Part shown: in pieces, positions 19,521-27,743 of the stretch | Numbering within the stretch: the stretch's first letter is position 1 | Layout of the letters: each line of letters opens with the position of its first letter | Origin: CAIWTU01 sp963815135 | Lineage (GTDB): Bacteria; Desulfobacterota; Desulfuromonadia; Geobacterales; Geobacteraceae | NCBI GenBank assembly: GCA_963815135.1 | Contig: CAWFFO010000009.1 | Location: 1 to 64,000, forward strand | Reading direction: 5' to 3' | Length of the DNA: 64,000 nucleotides | Notes under the pieces: generated by a model | Told to the model about the DNA's origin: nothing | Databases searched by the model: none | What the model saw: only the letters and a program-made list of their open reading frames with translations | Made by a program: the position numbers and the translations under genes

Positions 19521-19859
19521 ATGGTCAAATTGGTTCTGTTGCTTCATAAACACCCTGAACTCAGCGAGGAGGCGTTTCAACGGTATTGGCGTGATACCCA
19601 CGGCCCGATCGTCGCGACGGTACCCGGGCTGCGCAGATATGTTCAGGGGTACCGGGTTTCCGCTCACCTGCCTTTCCCTCCGTCATGTGACGGGATGGCG
19701 GAGTTATGGTTCGATTCCGTGGCATGCCTGCAACGCGCCATGGCATCGCCGGAGGCGCAAGCGGCGTTCGCCGATGCCGTCAACTGCTTTGACACTGCCC
19801 TTACATCAATGCTCGTCGTGAAAGAAATACCAATTGCCGGTGTCGGGGAAAGCGGATGA
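19521..19859 (+). CDS. EthD family protein
   Basis: A small dimeric ferredoxin-like alpha/beta protein of 112 residues. The motif HKHPELSEEAFQRYWRDTHGP with the conserved HGP is diagnostic for EthD. ATG 19521 follows AAGAGGTG. The family includes a helper of ether-degrading P450s and decarboxylase/cyclase enzymes in polyketide pathways, so it may act with the divergent ADC-like and methyltransferase genes across the palindrome. That functional link is inferred from position. Confidence 0.8.
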   Translation: MVKLVLLLHKHPELSEEAFQRYWRDTHGPIVATVPGLRRYVQGYRVSAHLPFPPSCDGMAELWFDSVACLQRAMASPEAQAAFADAVNCFDTALTSMLVVKEIPIAGVGESG

Positions 19860-20104
19860 CGGACAGCTCCGGGGAATAGATGCCGGAAAGGCGGAAAATA
19901 TGGAAGCTCGACCGGCAATAGCGGATATTGCTGCCGACGTCGAATAGGCTGCCAAAAAATTATAAAAAAGGGAGAATCTTGGCGAATAATAATTGACAAT
20001 AGATAATTGCTTTCGCTACAGTTTGTGCACTGCAGGGAAGAGTGGCAATGCTTTGATCACGATGCACCGCGGGCTTTGCGGCCGGTGCAGAAGAAGGAAT
20101 ACCC

Positions 20105-20875
20105 ATGTCGACATCGGAACAGCCGGAATTTTTTTCCCGTCTTTCCGGAGCTGATGCAACGAGTCTGCTCGAGATAATCCACCGGTGTCTTTCCCTGGAC
20201 ACTGAAGAGGGTTTCATCAACCTGTTTCCGAAGATTCAGGAACTTTTTCCTTTTGATTTTGCCGCGGCACTGCTGGGTTTCCATGACGACAAGGGGACTG
20301 TAATCCTGCATGGTGTCAATATCAGCTTCCCGGAAGAATGGAGAAAAGAATACTTTTCAAAAAACTACCATCATACAAGTGCCCTCTCAAGACAGAACTT
20401 TTCGACTTACAAACCCCAATTCATGACAAATACCTGGAAAAAGCACCGGCAACAGGCGGAGATAATATCACTCTGCCTGGATTTCGGGATAAGGGAGGGC
20501 TACGCTCACGGATCCGGGCCGATAACCGGGGGACAGAATGGGAGCATGTTCTGCTTTTCAGGGGCATCGATGGAACACAACGAACGCACCGAGGCCATTC
20601 TCGAGTTGGTTGTACCCCACCTTCACCTGGTTCTCTCCAATATCTTCGGCAACAGGAAGCCGGATAACAATAATGTTGTACTTTCATTTCGCGAAAAAGA
20701 AGTCCTGACCTGGCTTAAACAGGGAAAAAGCTCCTGGGACATATCGGTTATCCTGGGAATAAGCGAAAGAACAGTCAATTACCACGTCTATAATATCATG
20801 GCAAAACTCGACGTCTCGAAAAGAACCCAGGCCGTAGCGGTCGCGGCCCGCCTTGGACTTATCGATATTGACTGA
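20105..20875 (+). CDS. LuxR family transcriptional regulator with autoinducer-binding-like domain (LuxR solo)
   Basis: The C-terminal HTH is clear: LSFREKEVLTWLKQGKSSWD, ISVILGISERTVNYHVYNIM, and the dimerising ending RTQAVAVAARLGLIDID. Residues about 20-180 resemble the PF03472 autoinducer-binding fold. No luxI-type synthase is seen in the window, so it is a solo. ATG 20105 is used, though its ribosome binding site (AGAAGGA) is close to ideal only with a spacing of about 6 bases. Many solos sense plant or self-made compounds rather than acyl-homoserine lactones. The nitroreductase gene follows 215 bp downstream and could be a target. Confidence 0.82.
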   Translation: MSTSEQPEFFSRLSGADATSLLEIIHRCLSLDTEEGFINLFPKIQELFPFDFAAALLGFHDDKGTVILHGVNISFPEEWRKEYFSKNYHHTSALSRQNFSTYKPQFMTNTWKKHRQQAEIISLCLDFGIREGYAHGSGPITGGQNGSMFCFSGASMEHNERTEAILELVVPHLHLVLSNIFGNRKPDNNNVVLSFREKEVLTWLKQGKSSWDISVILGISERTVNYHVYNIMAKLDVSKRTQAVAVAARLGLIDID

Positions 20876-21090
20876 CCTGATCACTAAGTCTGGCTCCTTC
20901 ATTCGGGGCGGATTTCACTCCTCTGAACTTCCATTTACTTATGACAGCCGGCGTGATGTTCCTGTTTCACTTCTTGATCCGTAATAGTTCTGCGAAACGG
21001 ATAAATGTGTTAATATCATTATTGTCACGTTTCTGATTCCGCAAAATAAGGAGCTGAAATAAGGCTCCTTAAGCAAAGGAGAACTGCAAG

Positions 21091-21909
21091 ATGGGACTGA
21101 TTACTGTTGACGAAAGCAAATGCAGGCGATGCGGGACATGTGCCCGTGCGTGTCCGGTGGGGATCATTGTACTGGGAGAGGGGTTTCCCATAACCGGGTT
21201 CCCGACAACGGTGGAAAAGATTGAAAAAGGGTGCATAACCTGCGGTCACTGCGTGGCGGCCTGTCCGAGGGGTGCAATAAGCCATTGCCGGATGAGCCCT
21301 GATGAGTGCATACCGCTGGATGAGGGGTGGAGACTGTCTCCCGGGCAGTTGGAACAGCTCATCAAGGGGCGCCGTTCCATAAGGTGCTTCAAACCCGAAC
21401 CGGTGGAAAGGGATGTTCTCGAAAAGCTGATCGAAATCTCGCGCTACGCCCCGACCGGCATGAATACTCAGTCTGTTTACTGGAAGGTGTATCTTGATGA
21501 CAAGAAAGTGCAGCGACTGTCGCGGGCCGTCGTCGATTGGATGGGCACACTCGACGGTGACGAAATACACGGAATCAGGGGCATGCTGAAGGCATGGGAA
21601 GCGGGACGCGATCCGGTCCTGCGCAACGCGCCCCACCTGATTATCGCTTACGGCGCCGATGACGACAGGATGGTGCAGCCGTCCTCGATGATTGCCCTGA
21701 CCACCCTGGAGCTGGCGGCTCTTTCATTCGGTCTGGGAACCTGTTGGGCAGGATTTCTGTTCTTCGCTGCGAAAAGCTCGGCCGAAGTTGCCGCGGCACT
21801 GGAATTGCCGTCGGGCCATCACATGTGCGGAGGCCTGATGATCGGATATCCGGAATTTGAATATTCACGCATTCCGGCTCGCAATCCGGCACGGGTGACG
21901 TGGGAGTAG
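21091..21909 (+). CDS. Nitroreductase family protein with N-terminal 2x[4Fe-4S] ferredoxin domain
   Basis: Two ferredoxin motifs are visible: CRRCGTCARACPVG near residue 11 and CITCGHCVAACPRG near residue 50. From residue 85 a nitroreductase domain follows (RRSIRCFKPEPVERDVLEKL, RYAPTGMNTQSVYWKV), with the FMN-binding Arg-Arg-Ser start. The length of 272 residues is normal for this fusion, common in anaerobes. It likely passes electrons from reduced ferredoxin or the flavin to an unknown organic acceptor. ATG lies 10 bases after AAGGAG. The MoxR gene begins 63 bp downstream. Confidence 0.87.
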   Translation: MGLITVDESKCRRCGTCARACPVGIIVLGEGFPITGFPTTVEKIEKGCITCGHCVAACPRGAISHCRMSPDECIPLDEGWRLSPGQLEQLIKGRRSIRCFKPEPVERDVLEKLIEISRYAPTGMNTQSVYWKVYLDDKKVQRLSRAVVDWMGTLDGDEIHGIRGMLKAWEAGRDPVLRNAPHLIIAYGADDDRMVQPSSMIALTTLELAALSFGLGTCWAGFLFFAAKSSAEVAAALELPSGHHMCGGLMIGYPEFEYSRIPARNPARVTWE

Positions 21910-21972
21910 GCTTTCGCTACTCGTATGGCGCTAATTGCCAAAGAATCAAAATTCGACAAGGAATTAATCATC

Positions 21973-22812
21973 ATGACCGAAGAGAATTTCCATCGTTTCA
22001 GCGGGGCCAGCCGCTATGTGCTCGATCCGGAGTTGGCCAAGATAGTCAATGTCTCCATGGCGCTGGAAATGCCGCTTCTGCTCAAGGGAGAGCCGGGCAC
22101 CGGCAAGACCATGCTGGCCTATGCCATTGCCGAGAGTCTGGACATGCCCCTGTTGACGCTGAATGTGAAATCGAGCATGAAACTGGTGGAGGCGCTTTAC
22201 CAGTATGACACGCTGACCCGGCTCAACGACAGCCGCTTCGGCGACTCCAGCCGGGACGTGAGCAATATATCGGAATATATCCGCATGGGGAAGATCGGAC
22301 AGGCGTTCGTTGCCGACCGGCGGGTTGTGCTGCTCATCGACGAGATTGATAAGGCGGACAGCGATTTTCAGGACGACATGCTTGATGTGCTCGACCAGAT
22401 GCAGTTCGACATCATGGAAATAGACAGCACCGTCAAGGCGCGCTTCCGGCCGGTGGTGGTCATTACCTCCAACGCCAAGAAGGACCTTTCCGACCCTTTT
22501 CTCGGCCGCTGCAACTTTCATCATATCGCCTTTCCGAAACCTGAAATGATGCGCGATATCGTGGCCGTGCATTTTCCCGACCTGAGCGACGACCTGGCGC
22601 GGGCCTGCATAAACGCCTTCTACCGTTTGCGCAAGATCGAGGGGGTGGAGAAAAAGCCCGCTACCCGTGAACTGCTCAACTGGATCCGCGCGCTGATTGC
22701 CGATCCGGATTTCCGCCGGGAAACGCTGACCGACCAGGCGGTTCCGTACCTCGGTATTCTGTTCAAAAAGAGCAGCGATCTGGAAAAAGCATCTTCACAA
22801 CTCGGCGGATGA
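21973..22812 (+). CDS. MoxR family AAA+ ATPase
   Basis: Chaperone-type ATPase with Walker A GEPGTGKT, Walker B VVLLIDEIDKAD, sensor 1 VVITSNAKKDLSDPFLGRC and the MoxR-type C-terminal lid. It has 279 residues from ATG 21973, which has AAGGA about 11 bases upstream; an in-frame ATG at 21925 has no ribosome binding site. MoxR ATPases mature metalloenzymes together with a VWA/CoxE protein, and such a partner is encoded 16 bp downstream. The client is unknown; the iron-sulfur nitroreductase just upstream is one candidate. Confidence 0.88.
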   Translation: MTEENFHRFSGASRYVLDPELAKIVNVSMALEMPLLLKGEPGTGKTMLAYAIAESLDMPLLTLNVKSSMKLVEALYQYDTLTRLNDSRFGDSSRDVSNISEYIRMGKIGQAFVADRRVVLLIDEIDKADSDFQDDMLDVLDQMQFDIMEIDSTVKARFRPVVVITSNAKKDLSDPFLGRCNFHHIAFPKPEMMRDIVAVHFPDLSDDLARACINAFYRLRKIEGVEKKPATRELLNWIRALIADPDFRRETLTDQAVPYLGILFKKSSDLEKASSQLGG

Positions 22813-22828
22813 TGCTTCGAGGCAGACT

Positions 22829-24019
22829 ATGTTCGTACCATTCTTCTATAATCTCAGGGAAAGCGGCATTCCGGTTACCCCGACCGCTTTTCTCCGTCTG
22901 CAGAAGGCACTGGGTCTCGGCCTGATAACTTCCCTGGACGATTTCTACACAGTGGCCCGCACGCTTCTGGTAAAGAGCGAACGCGATTTCGATGTTTACG
23001 ACCAGGTTTTCGCCGAGTTTTTCATCGGCATCGAGAGGAGACCGGCGGAAGGGATAACACTTGATGACAGTATCCGGGCGCTGCTGGATGAATGGTTGAA
23101 AGACCCGGAGGAGCTGGCAAGGTCGCTCGGCCTAAGCGAGGAACAGTTGCGTCGCATGAGTGGAGAAGAACTGGTGCGCTATTTCCTCGACCGCCTCAAA
23201 GACCAGGAAGGCTCCCATCACGGTGGCCGTAAGTGGATAGGAAGCGGCGGCGTGTCGCCGGTAGGGCATTCCGGGTTCCGTCCCGGGGGAATGCGGATCG
23301 GCGGGGCTTCGCGAAACCGCTCCGCCATAAAGGTCGCAATGGAACGCCGCTACAAGGATTACTCTCGCACGGCTCCGCTGACCCGCGGCCAGATGGGTGA
23401 AGCCCTGAAACGCCTGCGGCGGCTGGTTCCCTCTGGACCGAAAGATGTAGTGAGTGTCAACAAGACCATCTATGAGACCATGCGCAACGCCGGTGAAATA
23501 GAGATCGTCTTCGACAGAAGGCTGGCCGACCGGCTCAAGGTACTGCTGCTGATCGACAATGGCGGCTGGTCCATGGATCCCTATGTGGATACCGTGCAGG
23601 CCCTGTTCCATTATGCCCGGTCCCAGTTCAGGGATCTATCTATCCGGTATTTCCACAACACTGTTACTGACCGGGTCTGGTGTGACCCCGAACGGCGTGA
23701 CCGGCCGGAGAGCGCAGAGGACCTGGTGCGTCGCGATCCTGAGACACGGCTTATTTTCGTGGGGGATGCCAGCATGGCGCCGGAAGAACTGCTGGCGGTG
23801 AACGGCTCCATAGCCATCGAGTACCGCCAGAAACAGCCGAGCATAGAAAGGTTGAAGCTTCTGGCCAGCACTTTCAGGCATGCAGCATGGTTCAATCCCA
23901 TCCCTGTCTCGCTGTGGGACCATGGCGAGACGATAACCCTGATCCGGCGCATGATCCCCATGTTCGAGCTGAACCTCGCCGGTCTTGAGAAAGGGGTGCA
24001 TCACCTTGTCGCCCGGTGA
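22829..24019 (+). CDS. CoxE-like / VWA domain-containing protein
   Basis: The N-terminus LRESGIPVTPTAFLRLQKAL and the core LLLIDNGGWSMDPYVDTVQ identify the CoxE-like group; the MIDAS motif is the family's degenerate D-N-G-G-x-S form rather than DxSxS. The C-terminal Rossmann-like part has RLIFVGDASMAPEELLAVNG. The length of 396 residues fits. It probably works as the adaptor of the MoxR ATPase 16 bp upstream. A Gly/Arg-rich linker lies around residues 130-175. An imperfect inverted-repeat element follows the gene. Confidence 0.83.
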   Translation: MFVPFFYNLRESGIPVTPTAFLRLQKALGLGLITSLDDFYTVARTLLVKSERDFDVYDQVFAEFFIGIERRPAEGITLDDSIRALLDEWLKDPEELARSLGLSEEQLRRMSGEELVRYFLDRLKDQEGSHHGGRKWIGSGGVSPVGHSGFRPGGMRIGGASRNRSAIKVAMERRYKDYSRTAPLTRGQMGEALKRLRRLVPSGPKDVVSVNKTIYETMRNAGEIEIVFDRRLADRLKVLLLIDNGGWSMDPYVDTVQALFHYARSQFRDLSIRYFHNTVTDRVWCDPERRDRPESAEDLVRRDPETRLIFVGDASMAPEELLAVNGSIAIEYRQKQPSIERLKLLASTFRHAAWFNPIPVSLWDHGETITLIRRMIPMFELNLAGLEKGVHHLVAR

Positions 24020-24070
24020 AGCTGCTTGTGTCAGGACGGAACTGGTTAGTCAGTCATCGGCTTTTGAACC

Positions 24071-24185
24071 GCGGAGGAAGCGGAGGGGTAAAGAGAAATC
24101 ATAGAGTTTGCCAATTTTCAGATTCACCATTCTGGCGGACAAGCTCTTAAGATGGATTTGACTGAAACCATTTGTTTTCCTCCGC
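24071..24185. repeat. Small inverted-repeat element between convergent genes
   Basis: GCGGAGGAA (24071-24079) and TTCCTCCGC (24177-24185) bound an AT-richer core of about 100 bp, and the left end continues as the purine-rich AGCGGAGGGGTAAAGAGAA. This resembles small non-coding dispersed repeats. It separates coxE from the convergent secreted-protein gene. Copy number in the genome cannot be seen. Confidence 0.35.
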
Positions 24186-24204
24186 ATCCTTCTCGGTGAA
24201 GCCG

Positions 24205-24834
24205 CTAAAGAGTTTCGTAGAATGACTTCCTGAGAAATTTCATCGATTCCGCGAATTTGTCGAAAGCATCGAATGCTGACATGTCGTAATTCCCGTCAAT
24301 GGTCCGCCATTGATTGATATAGAAGGCCACCACCCGCTCTCCCCGCTTGCCGAATATGACTTTCGAACGGACCTTGATTTTTTTCACCGTGTCCTTGCCT
24401 TCCATCACCAGGGCAAGTCCCTGTCCTCCCAATATTTGCGTCGGTTTTTTCTCCAGAATGGTAACTTTGACGTAAGAAGCCCAATAGTAGCGCTTGAGTA
24501 ATTCCCTGGCGCGCTCCTCTATTTCCCTGGAATAGCCGTACGGTTCTTCATCGTAGGCGAAAAAGGTGGATTCCATCTGAATCGGTCCGGGGTCCTTGCG
24601 GTAAAATCCGAATACATAATGGGCCGTATCGTTTCCCTGGAGCATCTCCCATGGCGGCATGGGAGGAGGCAGGAACATGTATTCACTGTCGTACGTGATT
24701 GTGCCGTTACTGTTGCGGGTTACCGCAGCTTCGGCGTGGTCGTGGTTTTCGCTGTTCGACGCCTGCTGCGCCGCATTGACGGAAGACAAGGGGACGGCGA
24801 TCAGGATAAAAAGGAACAGGAACAATGTTTTCAT
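24205..24834 (-). CDS. Secreted hypothetical protein at the end of the peroxide-defence operon
   Basis: A standard signal peptide (LFLFLFILIAVPLSSVNAA) precedes a roughly 190-residue mature protein with no family I recognise. A His-rich tract ENHDHAEAAV follows the cleavage site and could bind metal. The segment MFLPPPMPPWEMLQGN is Pro/Met-rich. The start overlaps the preceding selenocysteine peroxiredoxin gene by 4 bases (ATGA), indicating translational coupling, so the product is likely to act in the periplasm with the peroxiredoxin and cytochrome c peroxidase. Its role is unknown. Confidence 0.65.
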   Translation of the reverse strand: MKTLFLFLFILIAVPLSSVNAAQQASNSENHDHAEAAVTRNSNGTITYDSEYMFLPPPMPPWEMLQGNDTAHYVFGFYRKDPGPIQMESTFFAYDEEPYGYSREIEERARELLKRYYWASYVKVTILEKKPTQILGGQGLALVMEGKDTVKKIKVRSKVIFGKRGERVVAFYINQWRTIDGNYDMSAFDAFDKFAESMKFLRKSFYETL

Positions 24835-25385
24835 GGCTTTCCCTCCTCATTGACGAGTTTTTTCAGGAAAGAAAGAATATCCTTGTAATCGGGGGAGCCG
24901 TCCCTGACATAGCGGATGATGCCTTTCGTGTCGATAATCACCGTCCTTCGATTGAAGACCGGCTGGTTTTCCGGCAGCACGTCGTAGATGATTCCCAGCC
25001 ATCCGCTGACGTTGGAAAGCAGTGGAAAGGTCAGCCCAAGGCCTTTCGACCAGTATTTGAGTGTTGTCACGTCGTCCCTGCTGACACCCAGGACCTGGGT
25101 GTTGAAGCGCTCATAGAGGTAGAGATTCCTCTGATGGCCCTCCATCTCGCCCGTTCAGACGGGGGTGAAGGCTGCAGGGAAAAATGTGATTATGAGATTG
25201 TGTTTTCCATAATATTCCTGTCCGTAGCTGATCAGGCGATCCTGTGTCGAAGAGAGGCTGAAGTTGGTTGTGGGCGCTCCAATGAGCGAAGAATCGCTTT
25301 GCTCCGCCCGCACTGCCGGGGACAGGAAGATGGTCCCGGCGAAAAACGCGGCGGCTATCAATGTGAAAAATATTTTCCTGTTCAT
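24831..25385 (-). CDS. Exported peroxiredoxin with in-frame UGA at the peroxidatic position (probable selenoprotein)
   Basis: Two open pieces (25385-25155 and 25154-24831) are in the same frame, split only by a TGA at 25155-25157. The flanking residues are FFPAAFTPV-(UGA)-TGEMEGHQ, which is the AhpC/TSA motif in which the peroxidatic Cys occupies exactly that place. The UGA is therefore read as selenocysteine, as known for PrxU-type peroxiredoxins. The ATG 25385 follows AAGGAG, and the signal peptide (FFTLIAAAFFAGTIFLSP) predicts export. The C-terminal half has the thioredoxin-fold VFNRRTVIIDTKGIIRYV. It sits 17 bp after the cytochrome c peroxidase gene and overlaps the next gene by 4 bases. 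Confidence 0.82.
25133..25157 (-). promoter_or_regulatory. UGA codon and candidate bacterial SECIS hairpin
   Basis: The UGA lies at 25155-25157. Eight bases after it the mRNA can form GAUGG-AGGG-CCAUC (25146-25133), a 5-bp stem with a G-rich 4-base loop, at about the distance used by bacterial SECIS elements bound by SelB. A longer alternative pairs GAGAU with AUCUC further down. The structure is judged by eye; folding energy was not computed. Confidence 0.5.
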
Positions 25386-25402
25386 GGTTACTCCTTTCCG
25401 TA

Positions 25403-26434
25403 TCATTTCAAGTTTGGTAACGGAGTTGAATCAGAGCCGGGCGGAAGCACCGGATATTCAATTTTGGGTTGCTTTCCGGTCAGGGTATTAAGAAAGGCGA
25501 CGATTGTTGCATCGTCGTCTGCATTCAACTGTATGCCGAGCTGCGAAGATCCCATGACCTTTACTGCGTCTTTAAGTTTCCAGACCTTGCCGGAGTGGAA
25601 ATAGGGAGGCGTCAACGCTATGTTGCGCAGCGTCGGGGCCTTGAAAACATACTTGTCCCCGGAGGTATTGGTGACTTTGAACCGGCCCAGGTCTCCCGGG
25701 GGGCGTATGGCGGCGTCGGGTGCTTCCAGCACGCCGAAGGGGAAGTAACCTGTACCACCAACATTAACCCCGTTGTGGCAGGCGAGCATCCCCTATCCAT
25801 GAAAAGTGCGAGCCCTTTTTCTTCCCTGGCGGTCAGGGCTTTCCGGTTGCCTTTCAGATATCGGTCAAAGGGTGAATCGGGAGTTATCAGTGTTGCCTCG
25901 AAAACCTCTATTGCCTTTGCCACATTGTCAAACGTGACGGGGGCCTTTTCCCCGGGAAACGCCTTCCTGAACAAGGGCGGGTAACCGGAAATACTTTTAA
26001 GTGTAATAACGGCTTGTTCCGGCTTGTTGTTCATCTCCACCGATGCCTGGACCGGGCCCTTGGCCTGGGCCGCAGGTCTTTGGCTCTGCCGTCCCAGAAC
26101 TGGGCGATATTGAAGACCGAATTCAGTACCGTAGGGGCGTTCCTCGGCCCTTTCTGCCAGCCGTGACCGTGGATGTTTCCTGAAGGTCGACCCCTCCGAG
26201 CCCCACGTTATGGCAGGTATTGCAGCTGATCAGGTAAGAAGAAGAAAGTCGGGGGTCGAAATAGAGTTTTTTCCCCAGCTCGACTTTTGCCATATTCGCC
26301 GGATTTCCCGCCAGCAGGGGTGGTTTTTGAGGGATCGGCTTGAATGTACGCTGGGCTTTCTTCAGCACGCTCTCCGCAGCCCAGGCCCCGGATGTGGAAA
26401 AACAGAAAATCAGCAGTAAAATCATTGTTCTCAT
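25403..26434 (-). CDS. Di-heme cytochrome c peroxidase / MauG family, frameshifted
   Basis: Periplasmic enzyme reducing H2O2 with electrons from c-type cytochromes. ATG 26434 follows GGGAGGGAAACG and gives a clean signal peptide (MILLLIFCFSTSGAWA). The first heme site ISCNTCHNVGLGG and VELGKKLYFDPRLSSS are typical. The frame shifts near 26155 and again between about 26120 and 26040. At about 25792 the second heme motif, CSACHNG, is split because one base is missing (TGCTCG-CCTGCCAC). The C-terminal APTLRNIALTPPYFHSGKVW is normal. With three corrections the enzyme is full length (about 340 residues). First gene of the operon with the selenocysteine peroxiredoxin. Confidence 0.82.
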
Positions 26435-26568
26435 CGTTTCCCTCCCGTTTCTTTTTTTTGTCAGGCATTTCTGGAACAGCCATGATTTATTACTAGAAAA
26501 TTTTAACACCTGTCAGGTTACCTGCAACCCGCGGAAATAAAAATCCGGTTCGCATTCCGGATGAATTG

Positions 26569-26620
26569 AATTTCGGGGTGAAGACTGTATAGTTATTACA
26601 ATTCGAATAATTTACAGGAG
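26569..26620 (+). promoter_or_regulatory. Putative tpx promoter and ribosome binding site
   Basis: TTGAAT and TATAGT are separated by 16 bp just upstream of tpx, followed by the imperfect inverted repeat TTATT-N8-AATAA, loosely PerR-box-like. TTTACAGGAGG precedes the ATG at 26627. The divergent cytochrome c peroxidase promoter must lie in the same 190-bp gap. Confidence 0.4.
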
Positions 26621-26626
26621 GTCAAA

Positions 26627-27142
26627 ATGGAAGAAAGACCAGGCGCGGCAACATTCATGGGCAACCCCCTGACCCTTATCGGCCCTGAGATTAAGATCGG
26701 TGACAAGGCCCCCGGTTTCACCGTTGTGGACAACGAACTGAAGCCTGTTACTCTCGCTGACTACAAGGGAAAAATAAAAATACTCAGTTCCGTTCCATCT
26801 CTGGACACTCCGGTGTGCGATACCGAAACCCGCAGATTCAACCTGGAAGCCGCGGAGCTACCGGACAGTGTTTCACTCCTTACCATCAGTATGGATCTAC
26901 CCTTTGCCCAGAAACGCTGGTGCGGTGCTGCGGACATAAACAGGGTAACGACCCTTTCGGATTACCAGGATCGAGCATTCGGCCAGGCCTATGGAGTTCT
27001 CATCAAGGAGCTGATGCTGCTTGCCAGGTGCGTGTTTGTCGTCGATGCAAGCGACACCGTGAGATACGTACAGCTTGTGAAGGAAGTTACCAGCGAACCG
27101 GATTACAAAGGAGTGATGGCTGCGGTAAAGGGGCTTCTCTAG
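26627..27142 (+). CDS. tpx: Thiol peroxidase, atypical 2-Cys peroxiredoxin
   Basis: Cytoplasmic peroxide reductase using thioredoxin. The peroxidatic Cys is in SLDTPVCDTETRRFN and the resolving Cys in MDLPFAQKRWCGA, the two positions typical of Tpx. Length of 171 residues is normal. The N-terminal TFMGNPLTLIGPEIKIGDKA is also family-typical. The ATG lies 6 bases after CAGGAGG. It is divergent from the periplasmic peroxidase operon, so cytoplasmic and periplasmic peroxide defences share one intergenic region. Confidence 0.93.
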   Translation: MEERPGAATFMGNPLTLIGPEIKIGDKAPGFTVVDNELKPVTLADYKGKIKILSSVPSLDTPVCDTETRRFNLEAAELPDSVSLLTISMDLPFAQKRWCGAADINRVTTLSDYQDRAFGQAYGVLIKELMLLARCVFVVDASDTVRYVQLVKEVTSEPDYKGVMAAVKGLL

Positions 27143-27242
27143 CCATGTTGCGTAATAATGAATCTGAATCAGGCAGGATTAAACGAGCGGTATTTTGAAA
27201 AGAAAAGGTCTGGAATACAGGGGCAGAATGCTTGTAGAGCAT

Positions 27243-27270
27243 AAAGATCCGGGAGATTCAGATCTTTTTT
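27243..27270 (+). terminator. Intrinsic terminator after tpx
   Basis: AAAGATC-N11-GATCTTT followed by a T-run. A longer inverted repeat, GAATACAGG (27213-27221) with CCTGTATTC (27282-27290), encloses it. Confidence 0.5.
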
Positions 27271-27318
27271 CAACTCCTGTATTCTCAGCCTTGCAGTTGT
27301 TTCGGTTGAAAGCCGCTT

Positions 27319-27426
27319 TTATACCATTTTAACGCCCCAGATCACCGAGAAAAATACTGCCGTCAAAATAATTGCCACAATTGTCCAGAGATAAAGAGAA
27401 ATATTTCCTGAAACGCCTTTTCCCAT
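27319..27426 (-). CDS. 35-residue single-pass membrane protein
   Basis: ATG 27426 has AAAAGGAGAG about 8 bases upstream; the longer open frame to 27684 has no comparable start. The peptide is a short polar head (MGKGVSGNIS), one hydrophobic helix (LYLWTIVAIILTAVFFSVIW) and a short GVKMV tail. Small subunits of respiratory oxidases look like this (CydX/CcoQ type), but no oxidase gene adjoins, so no function is assigned. An inverted repeat GTTGCA-N9-TGCAAC (27512-27532) lies upstream. Confidence 0.55.
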   Translation of the reverse strand: MGKGVSGNISLYLWTIVAIILTAVFFSVIWGVKMV

Positions 27427-27701
27427 GGTATCAGCTCTCCTTTTCCATAATGAAAATTCCGAACCGGTCCCGGCCGGTACGGGTTTGTCCGACAGTGCCG
27501 CAATAATTGATGTTGCATGTAATGTTTGCAACTTATTAGTTATTATTTCCGGATTTCTGAGTGTCACGTTGGAGCAGATAACGCCTTTCGAGGACAAATG
27601 AAAGGCGTTTGGCAATAAGCTGCCCCGAAGAGTGGGAGTCTCTTTCGGGGCGTCTGGAGGAATGCAGGTCTTTGTATAATACAATATATTACGAAATGCA
27701 A

Positions 27702-27732
27702 TAAAAAAGATCCACGGGCCTTTTGGCCCACC
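27702..27732 (-). terminator. Possible terminator after the histidine kinase
   Basis: On the minus strand GGGCC-AAAA-GGCCC is followed by GTGGATC and a T-run. The T-run is displaced about 7 bases from the stem, so the call is tentative. Confidence 0.35.
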
Positions 27733-27743
27733 ATCGCCGGACT

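Noticed and set aside
24831..25145. Separate short peroxiredoxin-like gene starting at MEGHQ
   Set aside because: It is in the same frame as the upstream piece, divided only by a TGA at the peroxidatic position, so one selenocysteine gene explains both.
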